Notes: generated by a model not told the origin, from the letters alone. Numbered from the stretch's first letter, positions 20,070 through 31,200 are shown. The stretch is DNA of 63,151 nucleotides from Triparma columacea (GCA_030267965.1 BRYA01000480.1:1067-64217), one strand, 5' to 3'. Made by a program: numbers and translations.

Positions 20070-20927
20070 ATGAGAACTCTCAGGAACAAGGAAATCCCAC
20101 ACTACAAAAGAGAATTTATGAGACTAAGGTCGATCATAACAACATCTTTCTTACTAAGAACGACACTACCATTTCCTGTATCACACAGAACGTCAACAAT
20201 CCTAACTAAACGATCGATCGATCGATCCACAAACTCAATAAGATTCACTACTCAAAGATCCATGTCGAACACCCCCACCTCCACTCAACCTAAAGTCCTC
20301 GTTCCAATAGCAAACGGCTCTGAGGAGATAGAAACCTCCTGCATAACAGACGTCCTCACCCGCTTCGGAGCCACCGTAACCACAGCCTCTTGTAACCCTG
20401 ATGAATCACTGACCTGCACCATGTCCAGGGGATTGAAGGTCCTAGCTGACCAGACCATCACACAAGCCCAGACAACCACCTACGACGCCATAGCCCTACC
20501 AGGAGGCATGCCAGGTGCGGAGGTGCTAAAGTCCTCCCCCGTTCTAAAATCCATGCTTCTCGAACAGAACAATGCAGGCAAGACAATAGCGGCAGTCTGC
20601 GCCTCCCCCGCAGTGGTGCTAGCGGCACACGGTATCCTCCCTCCTGGTTCAACCTGCTACCCAGCCCCAGCTTTCAAGGAGTTAGTGGAGGGCTACGACG
20701 GTGAATCAAGGGTGGTAGTTAAGGGTAACGTTGTCACGTCACAGGGTGAGAGAAACCGAAAGTGAAGTCGGCAGGCTGCACGCGTTGTGCAGTACGTACT
20801 AACACCATTCTTCTTATCACTGCGCTTCTCAGGACCTGGTACGAGCTTGGATTTCGCGCTAAAGATTGGGGGGGTACTATTCGGGGAGGAGGAGGAGGAA
20901 AGGATTAGGAAGGAACTACTCGCTTGA
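20070..20927 (+). CDS. DJ-1/PfpI family protein
   Basis: Member of the DJ-1/ThiJ group, proposed to act as deglycase/glyoxalase or redox-sensing chaperone. Exons 20070-20745 and 20833-20927 join in phase 1 and rebuild the conserved tail VTSQGPGTSLDFAL. From the 20070 ATG the product is 256 residues. The conserved core starts at an internal ATG, 20262 (MSNTPTSTQPKVLVPIANG). The nucleophilic elbow AAVCASPAVVLA (Cys177 from the first ATG) and the upstream acidic GSEEIE are present, as is the LPGGMPGAE loop. The first about 64 residues are Arg/Ser/Thr-rich with few acids, consistent with a mitochondrial or plastid presequence, but a cytosolic product from 20262 is also possible. Intron branch sequence ACTAACA is seen. 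Confidence 0.93.
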
Positions 20928-21087
20928 GAGAACCGGCGACGGCGAAAACTTGGTGGAATGAAACGAAGGAACATAAAACAAACAAACGAACAAATGAAAC
21001 GAAACAGAAACACTTTCAAGATCAAAAACCTCCATCATTTCAACCCCACCCGCTTCCCTCTCCCCCCTCTGCATTCCCCTCTCCCCC

Positions 21088-22746
21088 CTACATCCTAGTA
21101 ACAAGTCCCTTATCCCTCATATCTCTCTTAACGCTTTCAATCTCAACTTCCCCCCTATGGAACATCCCCGCCGCCAGCGCCGCGCTCACTCCCGTCTTCA
21201 AGAAGACTTCGCTAACATGTTCCTCCCTCCCCGCCCCGCTGCTCGCGATAACCGGTACGTCCACGGCCCCCCCCACGGCGTCCATAAGCTCCAGGTCGTA
21301 CCCGTCGCATTGCCCGTCGTTGTCGATGCAGTTAAGCATAATCTCCCCCGCCCCTAGTTCTGCGACCCCCCTAGCCACTGTGACGGCGCATATGTCCCTA
21401 GCCTCCCTCCCCCCCTTGACCGTGCACTGCCACCAGCAGGCCCTACCGTCCTTGGTGTCCTTGACTACGTGTCCCCTCCTCTCTGCCTCAACCCTCTCCT
21501 CCCCCTTCACGTACACCCTCTTCGGGTCGATGCTAACGACGACAGCCTGGACCCCGTACCTCACGCTGATGTCCCCGATACTGCTATCGACCTTGTCCTT
21601 ATCCCACCCCTCATCCCTCAGCCTTTCAACAGCAGTAACGCTGTCGCTACCAATGCTAACCTTGTCAGCGCCGGCACGGAAGTAACGGTCGGCGACCTGC
21701 CAACCTTTCCATAGTTTACCATGTTCGTCTGTGAAATCCCTAATCCCCCCCCCGACTGTCATGGGTACGAATACGTGTTTGCTAGTTTCCTTCATAAGTT
21801 CAACGAGTGGTAAATCGTCAATAACCTTGCTTCTGAAGCTGGTGATATTCAAGAACGCTATCTCATCCGCGCCGTCCTCGTAGTACTTCCGAGCCATGTC
21901 ACTAGGTTTACCTAAGTTCCTAACTCCCCCTTTCCCACCTTCCCCTTTCTCACGGACGTCGTATTGGTCGCCCTTAGTAACGACAAGTTCCCCTACATCA
22001 TTACTCCTAACATCCAACGCAACAACTAACCTCTTAGCAATCCCCCCCCCACCCCCTACACCAGCTTCTCCAACATTAGAGTTAACAAGACCACCTGAAA
22101 CAGAGCATATCCATCTCCTCATAACCTCCAATCCATCCCCCCCACTTTTCTCAGGATGAAACTGGCACCCAGCAACGTTCCCTTTACCTACAGACGCTAC
22201 GTATACATCCCCCCCATACTCCGCTGTAGTTTGTATCCATTCTTTATCAACACCATCAGGTGGTAGAGCACGGTAGGAATGTACGAAGTAATAGTACCCT
22301 CCAGTACCTTCTTTTGGTATAGGTGTTGAAGACGTACATGATGAGGTTGGGGTTAAAGTATTCCAACCTATATTCGGGACCTTACTACCGTCCTTCCCTT
22401 GGAATTTAGTAACCTCACCCCCAATAATACCCAACCCGGGAATGGAGGGGGATTCGGAAGAAGAGGTGAAGAGGACTTGCATACCGAGGCAGATACCAAA
22501 GTATGGTTTGTCTGATTTGATGTGTGTAACCAGGGCTTGTAGCACACCCATTTTAACTAGGTTTTCCATCGCTAATCCAAAGCTACCTACGCCGGGGAAG
22601 ATTATACAGGTTGCTGAGGTAACTTCGGAAGGGGTTGTTATGATGGTGACGTTGGTGTAACCGAGGATTGAGAGAGCGTTTAATAAAGAGAGAACGTTTC
22701 CGGCACCGTAGTCAAGGACTGAGATCGGGTATGTACTTGAGGACAT
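21088..22746 (-). CDS. Imidazole glycerol phosphate synthase, fused HisH-HisF
   Basis: Bifunctional histidine biosynthesis enzyme: an N-terminal glutamine amidotransferase feeds ammonia to a cyclase barrel that converts PRFAR to imidazole glycerol phosphate and AICAR. From ATG 22746 (MSSSTYPISVLDYGAGN) the product is 552 residues, the same length as yeast His7. Catalytic Cys86 in GICLGMQ and His197/Glu199 in CQFHPEKSG complete the amidotransferase. The HisF half shows ALDVRSND, VPMTVGGGIRDF, KVSIGSDS, NCIDNDGQCDGYDLEL and VIASSGAG. Both active sites look intact. The frame stays open upstream to 23124 with further ATGs (MKGCTFATIAPS...), so an N-terminal targeting extension is possible; plant and algal enzymes are plastidial. 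A G/C homopolymer precedes the chosen start. Confidence 0.95.
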   Translation of the reverse strand: MSSSTYPISVLDYGAGNVLSLLNALSILGYTNVTIITTPSEVTSATCIIFPGVGSFGLAMENLVKMGVLQALVTHIKSDKPYFGICLGMQVLFTSSSESPSIPGLGIIGGEVTKFQGKDGSKVPNIGWNTLTPTSSCTSSTPIPKEGTGGYYYFVHSYRALPPDGVDKEWIQTTAEYGGDVYVASVGKGNVAGCQFHPEKSGGDGLEVMRRWICSVSGGLVNSNVGEAGVGGGGGIAKRLVVALDVRSNDVGELVVTKGDQYDVREKGEGGKGGVRNLGKPSDMARKYYEDGADEIAFLNITSFRSKVIDDLPLVELMKETSKHVFVPMTVGGGIRDFTDEHGKLWKGWQVADRYFRAGADKVSIGSDSVTAVERLRDEGWDKDKVDSSIGDISVRYGVQAVVVSIDPKRVYVKGEERVEAERRGHVVKDTKDGRACWWQCTVKGGREARDICAVTVARGVAELGAGEIMLNCIDNDGQCDGYDLELMDAVGGAVDVPVIASSGAGREEHVSEVFLKTGVSAALAAGMFHRGEVEIESVKRDMRDKGLVTRM

Positions 22747-23547
22747 TTTAGAGGAACGCTGGGTGGGGGGGGGGGGGAGGGGGGGGAGATAGGAGTTAGA
22801 CGGTTTGATGAGGTTTTTAGCGCTATGTTTGTGTTTGCATTGTTGTTGTCTATTGTTCCTCAGGATGGTTGTTTGGCTTGGTGGCTGTTTGGACGTTTCT
22901 GGCGTAAAATGGTTGGTTTTATCTCCGATTTGCGTGTTTTGTGTGTTGTCGAGGAATAGTCTGTGTGTTTTCTGTTGATTAGAAGGTGCAATTGTAGCAA
23001 AAGTGCAGCCTTTCATGTATCCTTTCTCGCCTTTTATTTTATTTGAGTTTGTTTGAGATGGAAATGCAATGTTATGATGTTTTGGATGCATATGGTGATA
23101 TCTAATTAGTATACAAATAGTCAACGTACCTTAATTTGTTGTATAAGTGATTTGGAAAGAATTAAAGAGGGAGGAGTGCAAAATGAAAGTGCTTTGCGGA
23201 CGGCAGGAGATTGCTGCTGACAGAAGGATAGAAAAGGAGATAAAAAAGGAGATATGGGCTGCGTGGGAATGCTGAAAAAAGGCTAAGACTGATAGGGGTT
23301 GGGTGACGGAGAGGACGTGCTTTTTGTGGCCTTTTCGGAGCCTTATTGGTGCCTTTATTGGAGCCTTTCCCATAAATTTTGAGTCTTCAATCTTTTTCTT
23401 TCGTCTCCTTCCGGACTTCGCCTATCTGACAATCCCCAAAGTAAGAAAAGAAATGAAAGCCGTGATTTTCCCTCCATCCAAAGGGACAAATAGAGTACAA
23501 ACTGATCTTTCATACATTCTGTGTTTGTGTTTCAACTGTTTCTTCGT
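22747..23547. other. Upstream region of HisHF and 3' flank of MYND gene
   Basis: 801 bases. The first about 380 could encode a leader for HisHF. A run of 10 G followed by AGG and 6 G lies near 22767-22787. The rest shows T-rich sequence and short repeats of GGAGCC/TTATTGG around 23330-23370. No independent gene seen. Confidence 0.45.
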
Positions 23548-24687
23548 TCACTTCTTCTTACCCCTACTATTCTTGCCCTTCTTCCCCTTCTTGCCATTCT
23601 TCCCCGTCGCACCTGCTCCTTCCGCTACTCCCACATCCGCTCCTCCCGCCGCCGCTCCCTTCCCTGTCTTGGATCTTTTCTTGACCATTGCCTCGCTCTC
23701 CCCCCTTTCGTTCAACGGTCCCGCGCATTGCAACCTGTGCTCCCTCCAGTGCTTGAGCTGACACTCCTTCGAGCAGTAGGCGACGTTACGACAGGGACAC
23801 ATTAGGAGCTTGTCACGCTCCTTGGCAGTTAGAGCCTCGCAAATGAAGCAGCAGAAGGGACGGCCTTGAAGGTAATGTTTCGTGATGTTGGTGATTGTAG
23901 GATCGCGATAGGAAGGATTACGCGCGCAAACATTGAATTTGTCTAGAACTACGTCGGAATCGGGCTTTCCGAGATGAAGAAATGTTGTGAATATCTTTAT
24001 TGCGACATCTCTACTAAAAGTGTGTTCTCCTTTGCACGCTTTGAGGCAGAAACTAAACACTTTATGCACGTCGTTGGTGGTTGGAATAGCACCGCGCGTG
24101 AGAAACAGCCTGCATATGTCGTGTGCTCCATAAAAGAGAGTAGAAGCAAGTGGTGAAGCAACATATCCATCATTAGGGTCAACCACTATCTTGTTCACAT
24201 TTGCTCCATGATCGAGAAGTGCTATGGCCTGATCAATGTGTCCCACAGTAGTAGCATGCATTAACAGGTTGTCAAAGCCTTCCACGGACAATTCGAATCG
24301 TAGGTCCATGTTAGGGTCAAGTCCATGTTCTAAGAGCAATCTCAAGATTGTTGAATTGTCACTATTCCTCATTGATATATATGCGGCAACGTACATGGCT
24401 TCATTGTTGTCGAAACCGGCCTCTAAGGTAAGCTTGACTATCTCAACATTTTGGTATTTTGAGGCCATTGCGAGGACTGAAAATACCGAATTCCTATCTG
24501 AATGAACTCCTAACAAAACCTCAGGACCATGTTCCTTGGCATACCCCTTGACGCGATCCCAGTCTTGCTCATAAGCCCAGTCTATGCACCTCTTTTGACC
24601 TTCTGTCAAATCGTCCAAACTATATACTGTCACATTTGTGGTCTCTGATGAATTGTGTGACGATTGTACCTCTGATTGTGATTCCAT
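23548..24687 (-). CDS. Ankyrin-repeat and MYND zinc-finger protein
   Basis: 379 residues, no intron, from the first ATG at 24687 (the upstream open frame starts only at a GTG). Ankyrin-like repeats run from about residue 66 to 205 (for example ILRLLLEHGLDPN, MHATTVGHIDQAIALLDHGANVN, YGAHDICRLFLTRGA). A MYND finger follows at 280-321 with the expected cysteine spacing: CFIC, LMCPCRNVAYCSKECQ, HWREHRLQC. The tail is Lys/Gly-rich (GKNGKKGKKGKNSRGKKK), suggestive of nucleic-acid or nucleolar contact. MYND fingers bind proline-rich partners. Exact role unknown. Confidence 0.85.
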   Translation of the reverse strand: MESQSEVQSSHNSSETTNVTVYSLDDLTEGQKRCIDWAYEQDWDRVKGYAKEHGPEVLLGVHSDRNSVFSVLAMASKYQNVEIVKLTLEAGFDNNEAMYVAAYISMRNSDNSTILRLLLEHGLDPNMDLRFELSVEGFDNLLMHATTVGHIDQAIALLDHGANVNKIVVDPNDGYVASPLASTLFYGAHDICRLFLTRGAIPTTNDVHKVFSFCLKACKGEHTFSRDVAIKIFTTFLHLGKPDSDVVLDKFNVCARNPSYRDPTITNITKHYLQGRPFCCFICEALTAKERDKLLMCPCRNVAYCSKECQLKHWREHRLQCAGPLNERGESEAMVKKRSKTGKGAAAGGADVGVAEGAGATGKNGKKGKKGKNSRGKKK

Positions 24688-25611
24688 TTGAGCAGTTAGC
24701 GAACCTTTCCCAAGTGTAAGTTTAAAGTGGCAAATTACGATGTGAAACTTGTCAACAAAGCCTTGAAAGTACTCCACACAGGCAGAAGCAAGCGAACCTT
24801 TGAGAGAGTCCTTTTTTTTCTGTCTGTCTCTGTCCTTTTCTGCTTGTCCTACACAGTAGTTCTAGTTTAGGGATTGAGAAAGCGGCGGGGATCGCAAGGG
24901 GGATCTAGGAGGATAAATTCGAGGAAAATGTTCTGCAAACTTATTCCCGGACTCTTCCAATTTCTTCTCACCTTTTTTAAAATCTTGAATTTCGCAGATA
25001 ATCTCAATAAAGCTCTTGATCTAACACTAGTATACATCTATAGCGATAGAGATAGCGATATAGATTGATACAGAGTCCTCAATCAGTTTATATCTCATTG
25101 TCCTTCACCTTCCTCCTCGACTCCTTTTCCATTGCCACTCTAATTTGCTCCAATTTGCACCAATTTACACCGATTTACACCAATACACACCACTTTACTC
25201 CAATACACTCCACTTATCTAGGTAAGGAAGGAGAGAAGGAGAGGTATCACAAAGTTGTTTGAGATGTTGAATGTTGTTTGTTCCGCTGATGTAAATACCA
25301 CAACTGCATGAAGGATATGATATGCGACGTGCATTTCGGCGACACGCGCTATGATTAAACGCCAGCAACACGAAAATGGCTGCCAAACGACCATACTGAG
25401 GAACAAACACATGACAACAACAAGCTGTAGTAGGTTAACACTGTACATTATCCTGTCGAAGAATCACCTAACACCCATGTTCAATCGCACTCGATATCCG
25501 CTATCCCCCCTCTCCTCCCACACACACACACACATTCAACGATGCACATCATTGCCTCATCTATTAGCCCTCATCTCCCAGAAATATCTATATCTTGTTC
25601 CTCCCTCAAAA
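24688..25611. other. Divergent intergenic region with 10-bp periodic array
   Basis: 924 bases between the MYND gene start and the next gene. It holds a GATA-like pyrimidine/purine stretch (about 25040-25070), the 10-bp periodic array at 25142-25213, and a CA run near 25520. The open frame upstream of 25612 looks non-coding. Confidence 0.45.
25142..25213. repeat. Degenerate 10-bp tandem array
   Basis: Seven to eight consecutive 10-base units of the form AATTTRCACC (variants AATTTGCTCC, GATTTACACC, AATACACACC, ACTTTACTCC, AATACACTCC) in strict 10-base register. Confidence 0.85.
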
Positions 25612-27233
25612 ATGTCCTCTTCTTACACATCAACATCTCCTCCGTCAACATCTCCTCCGTCAACACCACCTCTCCCGTCAACATCTTCTTCCAAATCAAA
25701 CTCTCCCTTGAACCCTACTTCAGAACCTTCTACTTCAGAACCTTCAATAATAGATTCAGGTGGTGGCCATTACATCATATCAATACCTCCCTCCTTCACC
25801 CACATTGCCCGCATCCCAAAGTCGCCTACCCCTACAACAACTACCCCTACACCAACCTCTCTTCCAGATGAGTTATACCCCACTCTACCCTCCTCTCACT
25901 CCCTCCCAACAGACCCGTCTAAAATATCATGGTCAACTTCAACCACTCACGTACACCCTTACATAGACGTACCTATAACCCGTCCCTTAACTACAGCTGA
26001 GAAGAACTTACTATTATCACATGATTCGAAAATTAAAGTGGAGGAACTGGAGGTACAAGTATTACCTAACCGTCAGAGACTCCCAGGGGTGGATAATGAT
26101 AGGACTTACTGTGTGGAATTCAAACCTAAGAGTACGTACACTGTATCGTTTACATCCTCGGATGTCGTTGATGAGATTAAGGATTGGATGGAGAGTAGGG
26201 ATGTTATTAGATGGGATGTTATACAAGTTGTTAAAAAAGGGAAGGATATTAAAGGTAATTGGGAGGAGGATTGCGTTGGACCTAGACTTTTTTGGAGAAG
26301 GTTTGAGGAGGGAGGGAGGGAGGAAAATGAATGGATTAACGAGGTGAGGACTTTTGGGGGAAGGGGACGTTAGAAAGGGTGAAAGGGGGAGGGGGCGGGT
26401 TATTACATTCTTACACTATCTCTCTCTCTCTCTCTTTTCCTCTCTCGTTGTTTAAAAACGTATTTTCTTCCAAAACCCCACCTCCTCTTCACAGGTAACG
26501 CGTCGTATCTGGGATGTCGGTATAACCACCCACAGTCTCCTCCCCCCTTCCCCCAACCCTCATAAAACAAAGTGCTGGAATTTCCAACGTCATTGGTTAA
26601 AGTATTCCATACCTCCCCCAACCCTTACATCAACTTCAAACGTTTCTTCTAGGGAGGTTGCAGTTTCAGATCTCCGCTCCATACTACACTCCCACCTTTT
26701 ACCATTAAGAGCGTTAATAAACTCCGGCCAGAACCACGCATCCTTAACCTACTTTGAAATAAATGAACTTCGTAAAGACGGACTTAATACAAACTATACG
26801 GAGGGTGAAGTAGGGGCGTTAAGAGGTATGGGTTGGAGGGATTGTAGTGTTATTATTACTTGGGGTTACGAGAGGATTAAGGGGGAGTGGGGCGAGGTTG
26901 TCGGAACTACAAAAAGGGAAGATGATGAGAAGGGGAGAATTGGGGGGGTTTTATATAATGAAGTTGAAGGATGCTATACTACTACGGAGGGTGAGGAAGG
27001 AAGAGAGGGAAGGAGGATGAGGTATAGGTAAGAAAACGTGTGAGGGAAACAAAAAATATAACAACAAGAAAAAAGAGGGCAACACGATCTCACACACAAC
27101 GCGTCTCTCTCTCTCTAGTGTGAAGGTAATCGACTGGGGTATTAAGAGTCCTATCAAACTTGTAGGACTATTGGAAAGGGAGAGGGCTATGCACATGAAG
27201 TACATTGAGGCTTGTAAGGGGGAGAGCACGTAA
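25612..27233 (+). CDS. Unrecognised protein, three exons (weak IPK1-like motifs)
   Basis: Exons 25612-26343, 26495-27027 and 27119-27233 join in frame to 459 residues. The N-terminal about 50 residues are Ser/Thr/Pro-rich. I do not recognise the family with confidence. Three scattered matches recall inositol-pentakisphosphate 2-kinase: ARIPK early, CVEFKPK in the middle (family EIKPK), and VIDWGIKSPIK near the end (family D-x-D-x-K-P). Together they are only suggestive, and the usual flanking residues are absent. The frame is also open upstream to 25351, but MSSSYTSTS at 25612 is the better start. Intron 2 ends in a CT repeat before its TAG acceptor. Confidence 0.6.
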
Positions 27234-27315
27234 GCTGCTGTTTGTTGTTGTTATGGAAAGAGAAAAGAATAAGGAGAGGGGTGTGTTTTTTTTTCATTGT
27301 TTTTTCAAGTTTACT

Positions 27316-27771
27316 TTAAGCGACGAGGGTAGAAGCGGTGGCTGAGTGGTACTTGAAGTTAGCAGCGAGTTTCCTGCTGGTCCTGTAGTACCTCGCGAGC
27401 CTGTGGATCCTTGACTCGATGAGGATGAGGCGGAACTTCGAGTCCTTGTCCTGGCGGTTGCGCTCGAGGTGCTTCCTGACCTGGACGGCCTTCTTGATGA
27501 GCATGTAAAGGTCCTCTGGAATATCGGGGGCCAGGCCGTTGGCCTTGAGGATGCGGAGGATCTTCTGCCCGGTGACGGAGGAGACCTGGGCGATTCCGCT
27601 GTTGTCACGGAGGGTGACGCCGATCTGGGAAGGGGTCATTCCCTTCTTGGCGAGCCTGCAGACCTGCTCCTCAACATCAGCGGCGGAGATCTTCTGCCAC
27701 GAAGGAGGGGAGCGCTTGTAAGGCTTGGCACTCTTGGAGATGCCCTTTCCGGGTGCGTGCATACGTCCCAT
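27316..27771 (-). CDS. 40S ribosomal protein S13 (uS15)
   Basis: Cytosolic small-subunit ribosomal protein, 151 residues, exactly the eukaryotic RPS13 length. Hallmarks: [12 protein letters not shown] start, [74 protein letters not shown]. Intronless coding part. Converges with the gene ending at 27233. Confidence 0.98.
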   Translation of the reverse strand: MGRMHAPGKGISKSAKPYKRSPPSWQKISAADVEEQVCRLAKKGMTPSQIGVTLRDNSGIAQVSSVTGQKILRILKANGLAPDIPEDLYMLIKKAVQVRKHLERNRQDKDSKFRLILIESRIHRLARYYRTSRKLAANFKYHSATASTLVA

Positions 27772-28987
27772 ATTTGCTTTTTATTGTTATTGGGGGGGGG
27801 GGAGCTGAGCGGGGATGGAAGGGGAGGGAGGGAGTTAGTGTTGGGTGAAGGGGGGTTGGGAGGAAGGGTTAAGGGGTGTTTGTGCCGCATATGGAGCAAA
27901 ACTGATCTACGGAGCTGTTAGGAGTTAAAATCAATGCACAGTTGAGGCTCAAAGGACGTCATCATGGCAGTGGGATCTCGGTGGCTCCTTCACATTTCAG
28001 CCAATTCGTCGTTTTGGGGCACACTGTTCATTCGTGTTGTGTATTATATGCATAATGTTTCGTAACTATTGTCGTAAGGTGAATCAGGGTACAGCTCTGC
28101 CCATATTTGGCCAATCTCTGCATCTCGAGATCGGGTCAATGGTGGGGTTGTCCAGGGCTGAGAGGGACAATTGCTGGGGTTCGTTCGGTCGATGAGGCTT
28201 ATATTCCTACATGTGGCACATAGCTGAAAGAAGAAGTTCTGTTTCGCACGTTTGGGAAAGTTTGGAGGTTGAGGACTCACTGTCGATTTTGGCTTTTTCT
28301 TGATGAGGAAATTGGGTGATGAGACATGCTGGAGAGCTTCCCAAAAAAATGAAAAAAAATTCTGACAAAGAGGGATGGAGGATCGAAGATTGATGTTGTG
28401 GGGGCCTCATGGGCGCAGTGTGGTTGGTTGGTTCGGGGGGCGTGACGGAATCGAAATTGATGAGCTCCTTCAACCAATGATGGCGAAAATGAGGATTCAG
28501 TCAATTCAACGGCAACGTCAATTTTTCGAAATTTCGTTTCGTCCTGCTTGGATTTTCTCAATCCTCCCTCGTTCTAATACATGGCGCACGACCCTCAAGC
28601 TCTCCCCCCCCTCCCCCCTCCACCCCCCCCCCCACCCCCAAAAAAAACCAAAAACCGAAACCTTCACGTGAGTTGGTAAATCGTAGTGCTGCGTTGTCAC
28701 CCGTAGATTTTATCCCACAAACTATACGCGAATCCCCCCCCCCTGCCGTTTTTCCTCACAAACTCACCACGACGCTCGTCATCACACACACACTCCCCCC
28801 TTTAAACTCCCTGTCCCTGTTCCCTGTTCTTCCTCTCTTCTTCGTTGTTGTTGTTGCTGTTGTTCCTCCCTCCTCCACTCTCATTTGACACTGGCTCGGC
28901 TGATTCGGCTGGCTCGGCTCGGCTCGGGTTTTTTTGGGATTTTGGATCCTTAATATCTCTTTTATTTGCGCGTCTTTCTAACCCAGG
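27772..28987. other. Divergent intergenic region, RPS13 / eIF4B
   Basis: 1216 bases with no supportable gene. It contains a G-run beside the RPS13 start, a poly-C/poly-A boundary at about 28600-28650, and a GGCTC-rich repeat (28891-28927) about 60 bases upstream of the eIF4B start. Small minus-strand reading frames around 28207-28561 show no domain. Confidence 0.45.
28891..28927 (+). repeat. GGCTCG-rich short repeat in eIF4B leader
   Basis: Imperfect repeats of the pentamer/decamer GGCTC/GATTC GGCTG just upstream of the eIF4B start codon; presumably in the 5' UTR or core promoter. Confidence 0.6.
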
Positions 28988-30357
28988 ATGCAGTGGGCTG
29001 ACCAATCTGATTCTGATGACGAGCGCCCTCCTCCAAAGCTAGAGCCTGGTGCCGATGTTGATAGTTTTTTCGACGCTCCAGCCCTTTCTGCTGAAACCAA
29101 ACCAGCAGCCCAGTCCACCATGCAGCCTTTGGAGCGTCCTCGTGACCGTGACAACCGCCGTGGTGGAGGGGGGGGGGGTGACCGCCGTCAGCCCCGCTAC
29201 GATCGCGATGACCGTCGCAATAACTCAGGGGGTAGAGATAGGGGTGATCGCAACAACCGCAGGGGTGATGATCGCAGAGGCGACCGCCGAGATGGAGGAA
29301 ACCGCGGCAATGATGGTTTCGATAACTTTCGCCGCAGGGACAATATGGACGGCGGCCGCCTGAGCGAGCCCCGCAATGACCGCAATGACCGCCGCAACAA
29401 CGATCGCCGGTCCAACAACAACTCCGCTCCAATCCCCTTCCCAACTGAAGCTCCCTTTCTTGCCTTTGTCGGCAACCTCGCCGGCAGGGACCAGGATCCT
29501 ATCACTGCTGAGGATCTTAAAGATTTCTTCGGCAAGAACACTGAAGTTTCCGTAGTGAATGTTCACCTGCCCAACCCAACTGGCAACAACTCCCACGCGC
29601 CCTTTGGTTTCATGGAGCTCTCCAGCCTCGAGGAGCTGCAGCTCCTTGTGGCCACTGCCAGGTCCAACAATGGCAACTTGGACTTTACCCCCATCCCTGG
29701 CCGCACGCTTAGGTTGGATGTCGCCAACAGCAGGCAGGCCGTTGACTTTACGAATAGAGCCAACCCCACCAGTAAGAGTTCTGGAGGAGGGAGGGGTGGT
29801 CAAAAATCGAGGTGAGAATCGCCGGAATGTGCGCCGCTGTGCAAGCACACTATTCAAACACTAACGCAACCATCAACCCTTTTGATCATCCTTGTCTCTT
29901 TGCTCCTCCCAGTGGTGACCTCCCCCCTCCCCCTCCTGTAGGATCCTCTCGCCCCCGTCTCAAGCTTGCCCCACGCACAAAACCCATTGTGCCCTCTAAC
30001 GGATCCTCCACCGCCAACAGCTCCATTTTTGGTGGGGCCAAGCCTCGCGTGGAGAAAATAGAGCCCCCAAAAACTGAGGAGACTACGGCGAAGAAGGACA
30101 CGCCAAAGGATAAGGAAGGCAAGGGCAATGCCAGAGCGCGAAACAGGGCCGGTAGCAACGGCAACGGGAAAGGTAACAAAGACAACAAGAACAACAACGA
30201 CAGCAATAGCATGGGGAAAAAGAAAAAGAACGCAGCCGACAAAATCCCTGAGTCGGCCAAGCTCCCCGTCGCTCAGCCAACGAAGAAGAAGGAGGAGACC
30301 GTGCAGAATGGTTTCGCGTCCCTGGGCTTTGGTGATTCTGACTCTGACAGTGACTGA
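28988..30357 (+). CDS. Translation initiation factor eIF4B
   Basis: Cytoplasmic RNA-binding factor that stimulates the eIF4A helicase during ribosome recruitment. Exons 28988-29811 and 29913-30357 join in phase 2 to 422 residues. Order: acidic N-terminus (SDSDDERPPP), a long Arg/Asp/Asn/Gly DRG-type low-complexity region (about residues 50-145), an RRM at about 155-245 introduced by the eIF4B/4H signature FPTEAPFLAFVGNLA with RNP1-like PFGFMEL, then after the intron the eIF4B-specific RPRLKLAPRTKP and SSIFGGAKPR motifs, and a Lys-rich then Asp/Ser-rich tail. The SIFGGAKPR motif separates it from eIF4H. Intron branch sequence ACTAACGC is present. Confidence 0.92.
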
Positions 30358-30466
30358 TCGAGGAGACGAGACAACATTAGGATTCCTTATCCCCGCCTCA
30401 ACTGCCCAATAACAAATAAACACAATCTCAACAGCAATCAAAAACGTATATTCATTCGAAGCACAC

Positions 30467-31051
30467 CTATATATTAGCTAGAGCACCCACACTCGAACAC
30501 ATCATCCCCCCTCCAATCCCCAAGATCACAAACGCTGGGAAGCGCTGCTCTTGCATCCCGTGATCCAGAGGCACCATCAAGCAAACGAGACCGAGGCAGC
30601 CCGCCCTGTACTCGTAGCCCCTCCTTGCGAACCCCCAACCCTCTCCGAACAACTCCTCCCCGACGGCCGGGAAATAGAACAGCAGGAGCACCAAGAAGCT
30701 CAAAGCAGGATGGGAAAATATCGGGATTTGGACCATCCACGGCAAAACTACACCATAAATCACCGCTCCTTTCAATATTTCCAATAAAGATACCCCCCGT
30801 AAACCCCTCCACCGCCACGCTCCCACCAAAAAACGCACCACCAAGCTCGCCAAAACAAAGCCACCTACAAACCAACCCACAACCCCAACAGCAAGAGGCT
30901 CAGCTATTATTTCAGTGGGATCCAGTTCGGAATCTGACATCCTCGATGCGTCAGACTTGAGCTGAGGTGATATTATGGCGTGGTAGAAGGCTGAAAAGAG
31001 TACAAGCTCGAGCCATGCTGCAAGGCATGCTGGATTTATCCTTTTCGTCAT
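30467..31051 (-). CDS. Small polytopic membrane protein, unrecognised
   Basis: 194 residues from the first ATG at 31051 (MTKRINPACLAAWLELVLF). Four or five hydrophobic segments: ACLAAWLELVLFSAFYHAII, VGVVGWFVGGFVLASLVV, GAVIYGVVLPWMVQIPIF, LSFLVLLLFYFPAVGEEL and AFVILGIGGGMMCSSVGAL. The loop after the first helix is acidic. The upstream open frame begins at TTG and overlaps the neighbouring promoter, so I exclude it. No family recognised. It diverges from VPS8 with only 149 bases between starts. Confidence 0.6.
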   Translation of the reverse strand: MTKRINPACLAAWLELVLFSAFYHAIISPQLKSDASRMSDSELDPTEIIAEPLAVGVVGWFVGGFVLASLVVRFLVGAWRWRGLRGVSLLEILKGAVIYGVVLPWMVQIPIFSHPALSFLVLLLFYFPAVGEELFGEGWGFARRGYEYRAGCLGLVCLMVPLDHGMQEQRFPAFVILGIGGGMMCSSVGALANI

Positions 31052-31200
31052 AATTTGACGGTTTTTAAGACAAAATCGAGTAACCACGTGTGCTGATATT
31101 CGCAATGTCCCGCCCGTACTCAACAATTGTGCACGTGTCTGTTCTTGCTTCCTGCTCCAAAACTGCTCCAAAATTGCTCCTCAGGATCACCTCCCAAATC
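31052..31200. promoter_or_regulatory. Short divergent promoter, membrane protein / VPS8
   Basis: 149 bases separate the two start codons, so any promoter elements must be shared or overlapping. I do not see a named motif. Confidence 0.4.

Noticed and set aside
28207..28561. Small minus-strand frames between RPS13 and eIF4B
   Set aside because: No conserved motif, overlapping alternatives, no start or splice support.
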